NCBI GenBank assembly: GCA_038231495.1
Contig: JBBRLG010000075.1
Coordinates: 1 to 18,177 of the forward strand
Direction of reading: 5' to 3'
Source: JBBRLG01 sp038231495
GTDB taxonomy: Bacteria > Planctomycetota > Planctomycetia > Gemmatales > Gemmataceae
Length of the DNA: 18,177 nt
Part shown: positions 17,333-18,177 of the stretch, in pieces
How the letters are laid out: every line of letters begins with the position of its first letter
How positions within the stretch are numbered: the stretch's first letter is position 1
Program-made: the position numbers and the translations under genes
Notes under the pieces: model-generated
What the model was told of the DNA's origin: nothing
What the model saw: the letters and a program-made list of their open reading frames with translations, nothing else
Database searches by the model: none

Positions 17333-18028
17333 TTACGGTCTCCCATCCCCGCCGGGACCGCCAGGACCCCGACCGCCAGGTCCGCCGGGTCCGCCAGGGC
17401 CACCGCGGCCGGGGTTGTCTTTCATTTCCTTGAACTGCTTCTTCTGGTCGTCGGTGAGGATTTTGTTGAGCTTCGCCTCGACCTCCTTTTGCAGTTCCGC
17501 GATCTGCTTTTTCTGATCGTCCTTCAACTTCAGGGCGTCCTGGGCGAAATCCGGCAACACCTGGCCGAGCATTGCACCACCGGGGCCACGACCGCCGGGG
17601 CCGCCAGGACCGCCGGGACCGCGATCACCTCGACCGCCGGGTCCGCCACCCGGACCGCCGGGGCCGCCGCCGGGACCGCCGGGGCCGCCACCCGGACCAC
17701 CACGACCGCCGCCTTGCGCGCCCTCCACTTCGAGTTTCGCGGCCAACGCCATCAGTTCCTCTTTGGTCACCACGCCATCCTTGTTGGCGTCGGCCTGGTC
17801 GAACAGGCGGTGCAACCGTTCGTCGGTCACTTCATCCTTGGTCAACTTGCCGTCCTGCTTTTTGTTGAACGCCAGCATCTTGGTGACGATGGGGGAGTCG
17901 CTGTAGTCTTTCGTCTTTTCCGGTGCCGGCTCCTCTTTGGGTTTGCCGGCGGGCGGTTGCGCCGTCGCCTGGGACAGAAATGCCACGGCCAGCACGGCCG
18001 CGGGCACGATTCGTACGAGTTTCCACAT
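17333..18028 (-). CDS. Secreted EF-hand protein with Gly/Pro-rich segments
   Basis: 231 aa. ATG 18028 is preceded by AAAGGA. Residues 1-23 are a signal peptide (WKLVRIVPAAVLAVAFL, then SQATA before Gln 24). A degenerate EF-hand loop lies at 55-66 (Asn 55, Asp 59, Gly 60, Glu 66) and a canonical calcium loop at 80-91 (Asp 80, Asn 82, Asp 84, Gly 85, Glu 91). Residues 105-151 and 207-231 are Gly-Gly-Pro repeats with Arg. Between them is a charged helical part (about 154-205) with two 'LxDDQKKQ' motifs (168-175, 191-198), similar to the LTxxQ helices of Spy/CpxP-like periplasmic proteins. It is probably periplasmic or surface-exposed and calcium-binding. Such proteins are common in planctomycetes, with no fixed function. 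No convincing promoter was seen in 18029-18177, which holds no gene. Confidence 0.88.
   Translation of the reverse strand: MWKLVRIVPAAVLAVAFLSQATAQPPAGKPKEEPAPEKTKDYSDSPIVTKMLAFNKKQDGKLTKDEVTDERLHRLFDQADANKDGVVTKEELMALAAKLEVEGAQGGGRGGPGGGPGGPGGGPGGPGGGPGGRGDRGPGGPGGPGGRGPGGAMLGQVLPDFAQDALKLKDDQKKQIAELQKEVEAKLNKILTDDQKKQFKEMKDNPGRGGPGGPGGPGGRGPGGPGGDGRP
17576..17716 (-). repeat. Low-complexity Gly-Gly-Pro coding repeat
   Basis: This part of the EF-hand gene encodes residues 105-151 as irregular GGP/GGGPGG units (GGPGGGPGGPGG and variants with Arg). At DNA level it is a near-tandem series of CCGCCGGGACC-like units, prone to slippage and length change. A shorter run of the same kind encodes the C-terminus at 17336-17410. 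Confidence 0.85.
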
Positions 18029-18177
18029 GGTTACAGGTCCTTTAGGTTCGGTACAGAAAAAGGGTACGCACTTGAGACAGTAATAGGTTCGTCAGAGCCG
18101 CGAACAGATACCCCCGCCGGTCAACGCCGCGCACCGGGGGAGTGACCGCCACAACCTAGTCGAAGATGGCCCTCAAC

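Noticed and set aside
17313..17333. Short direct repeat ATTGTCGAT (17313-17321 and 17325-17333)
   Set aside because: Nine bases twice in a 12-base period is likely chance or slippage; it touches the stop codon of the EF-hand gene but has no evident role.

Overview
The window looks like a chromosomal segment from a planctomycete, most likely a member of the Gemmataceae. This is inferred from gene content rather than from any marker search. The signs are: high GC with long antisense shadow frames; Uma2-type and DUF4058-type proteins, both heavily expanded in that family; a secreted EF-hand protein with Gly-Gly-Pro stretches; a remnant carrying the planctomycete N-terminal motif 'VERLEDRRLLAA'; and several dispersed palindromic repeats, one built on GGAGCGTAAGCGACCGGAG.

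Layout. Positions 1-2470 are an accessory patchwork: the tail of an unidentified gene, a 76-aa orphan, a small membrane protein with a zinc ribbon, an attC-like imperfect palindrome, a Uma2 nuclease-fold protein and a MazEF-like toxin-antitoxin pair. Positions 2470-6828 are rpoC (RNA polymerase beta'), with no rpoB upstream, ended by a strong intrinsic terminator. Positions 6966-8780 encode an ABC-F ATPase of the Uup type. Positions 8854-9533 are a VapBC-like toxin-antitoxin pair. Positions 9594-11722 contain what I read as a broken inorganic pyrophosphatase gene: its N-terminal codons (9594-9689) and C-terminal codons (11648-11722) flank an intact gene for a secreted protein of unknown function plus two palindromes. 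Positions 11760-14093 (minus) encode a penicillin-acylase-family Ntn hydrolase. Positions 14181-14349 are a nested inverted repeat that supplies the stop codon of a DUF4058 gene (14326-15093, minus). Positions 15201-16379 encode an acyl-CoA dehydrogenase, divergent from the DUF4058 gene with overlapping predicted -10 boxes. Positions 16423-16596 hold two further palindromic elements. Positions 16608-16811 (minus) are a 67-aa orphan with a good promoter. Positions 17035-17314 (minus) are a frameshifted remnant with a Gln-rich tail. Positions 17333-18028 (minus) encode the secreted EF-hand protein.

Functionally there is one housekeeping anchor (rpoC) and two ordinary enzymes or ATPases (acyl-CoA dehydrogenase, Uup-like). 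They are embedded in small accessory genes, toxin-antitoxin pairs and repeats. The genes do not form one pathway. Operon-like pairing is seen only in the two toxin-antitoxin modules. The most notable results are the split pyrophosphatase gene, the separation of rpoC from rpoB, the attC-like element, and the frameshifted surface-protein remnant. No tRNA, rRNA, CRISPR array or transposase gene was seen.
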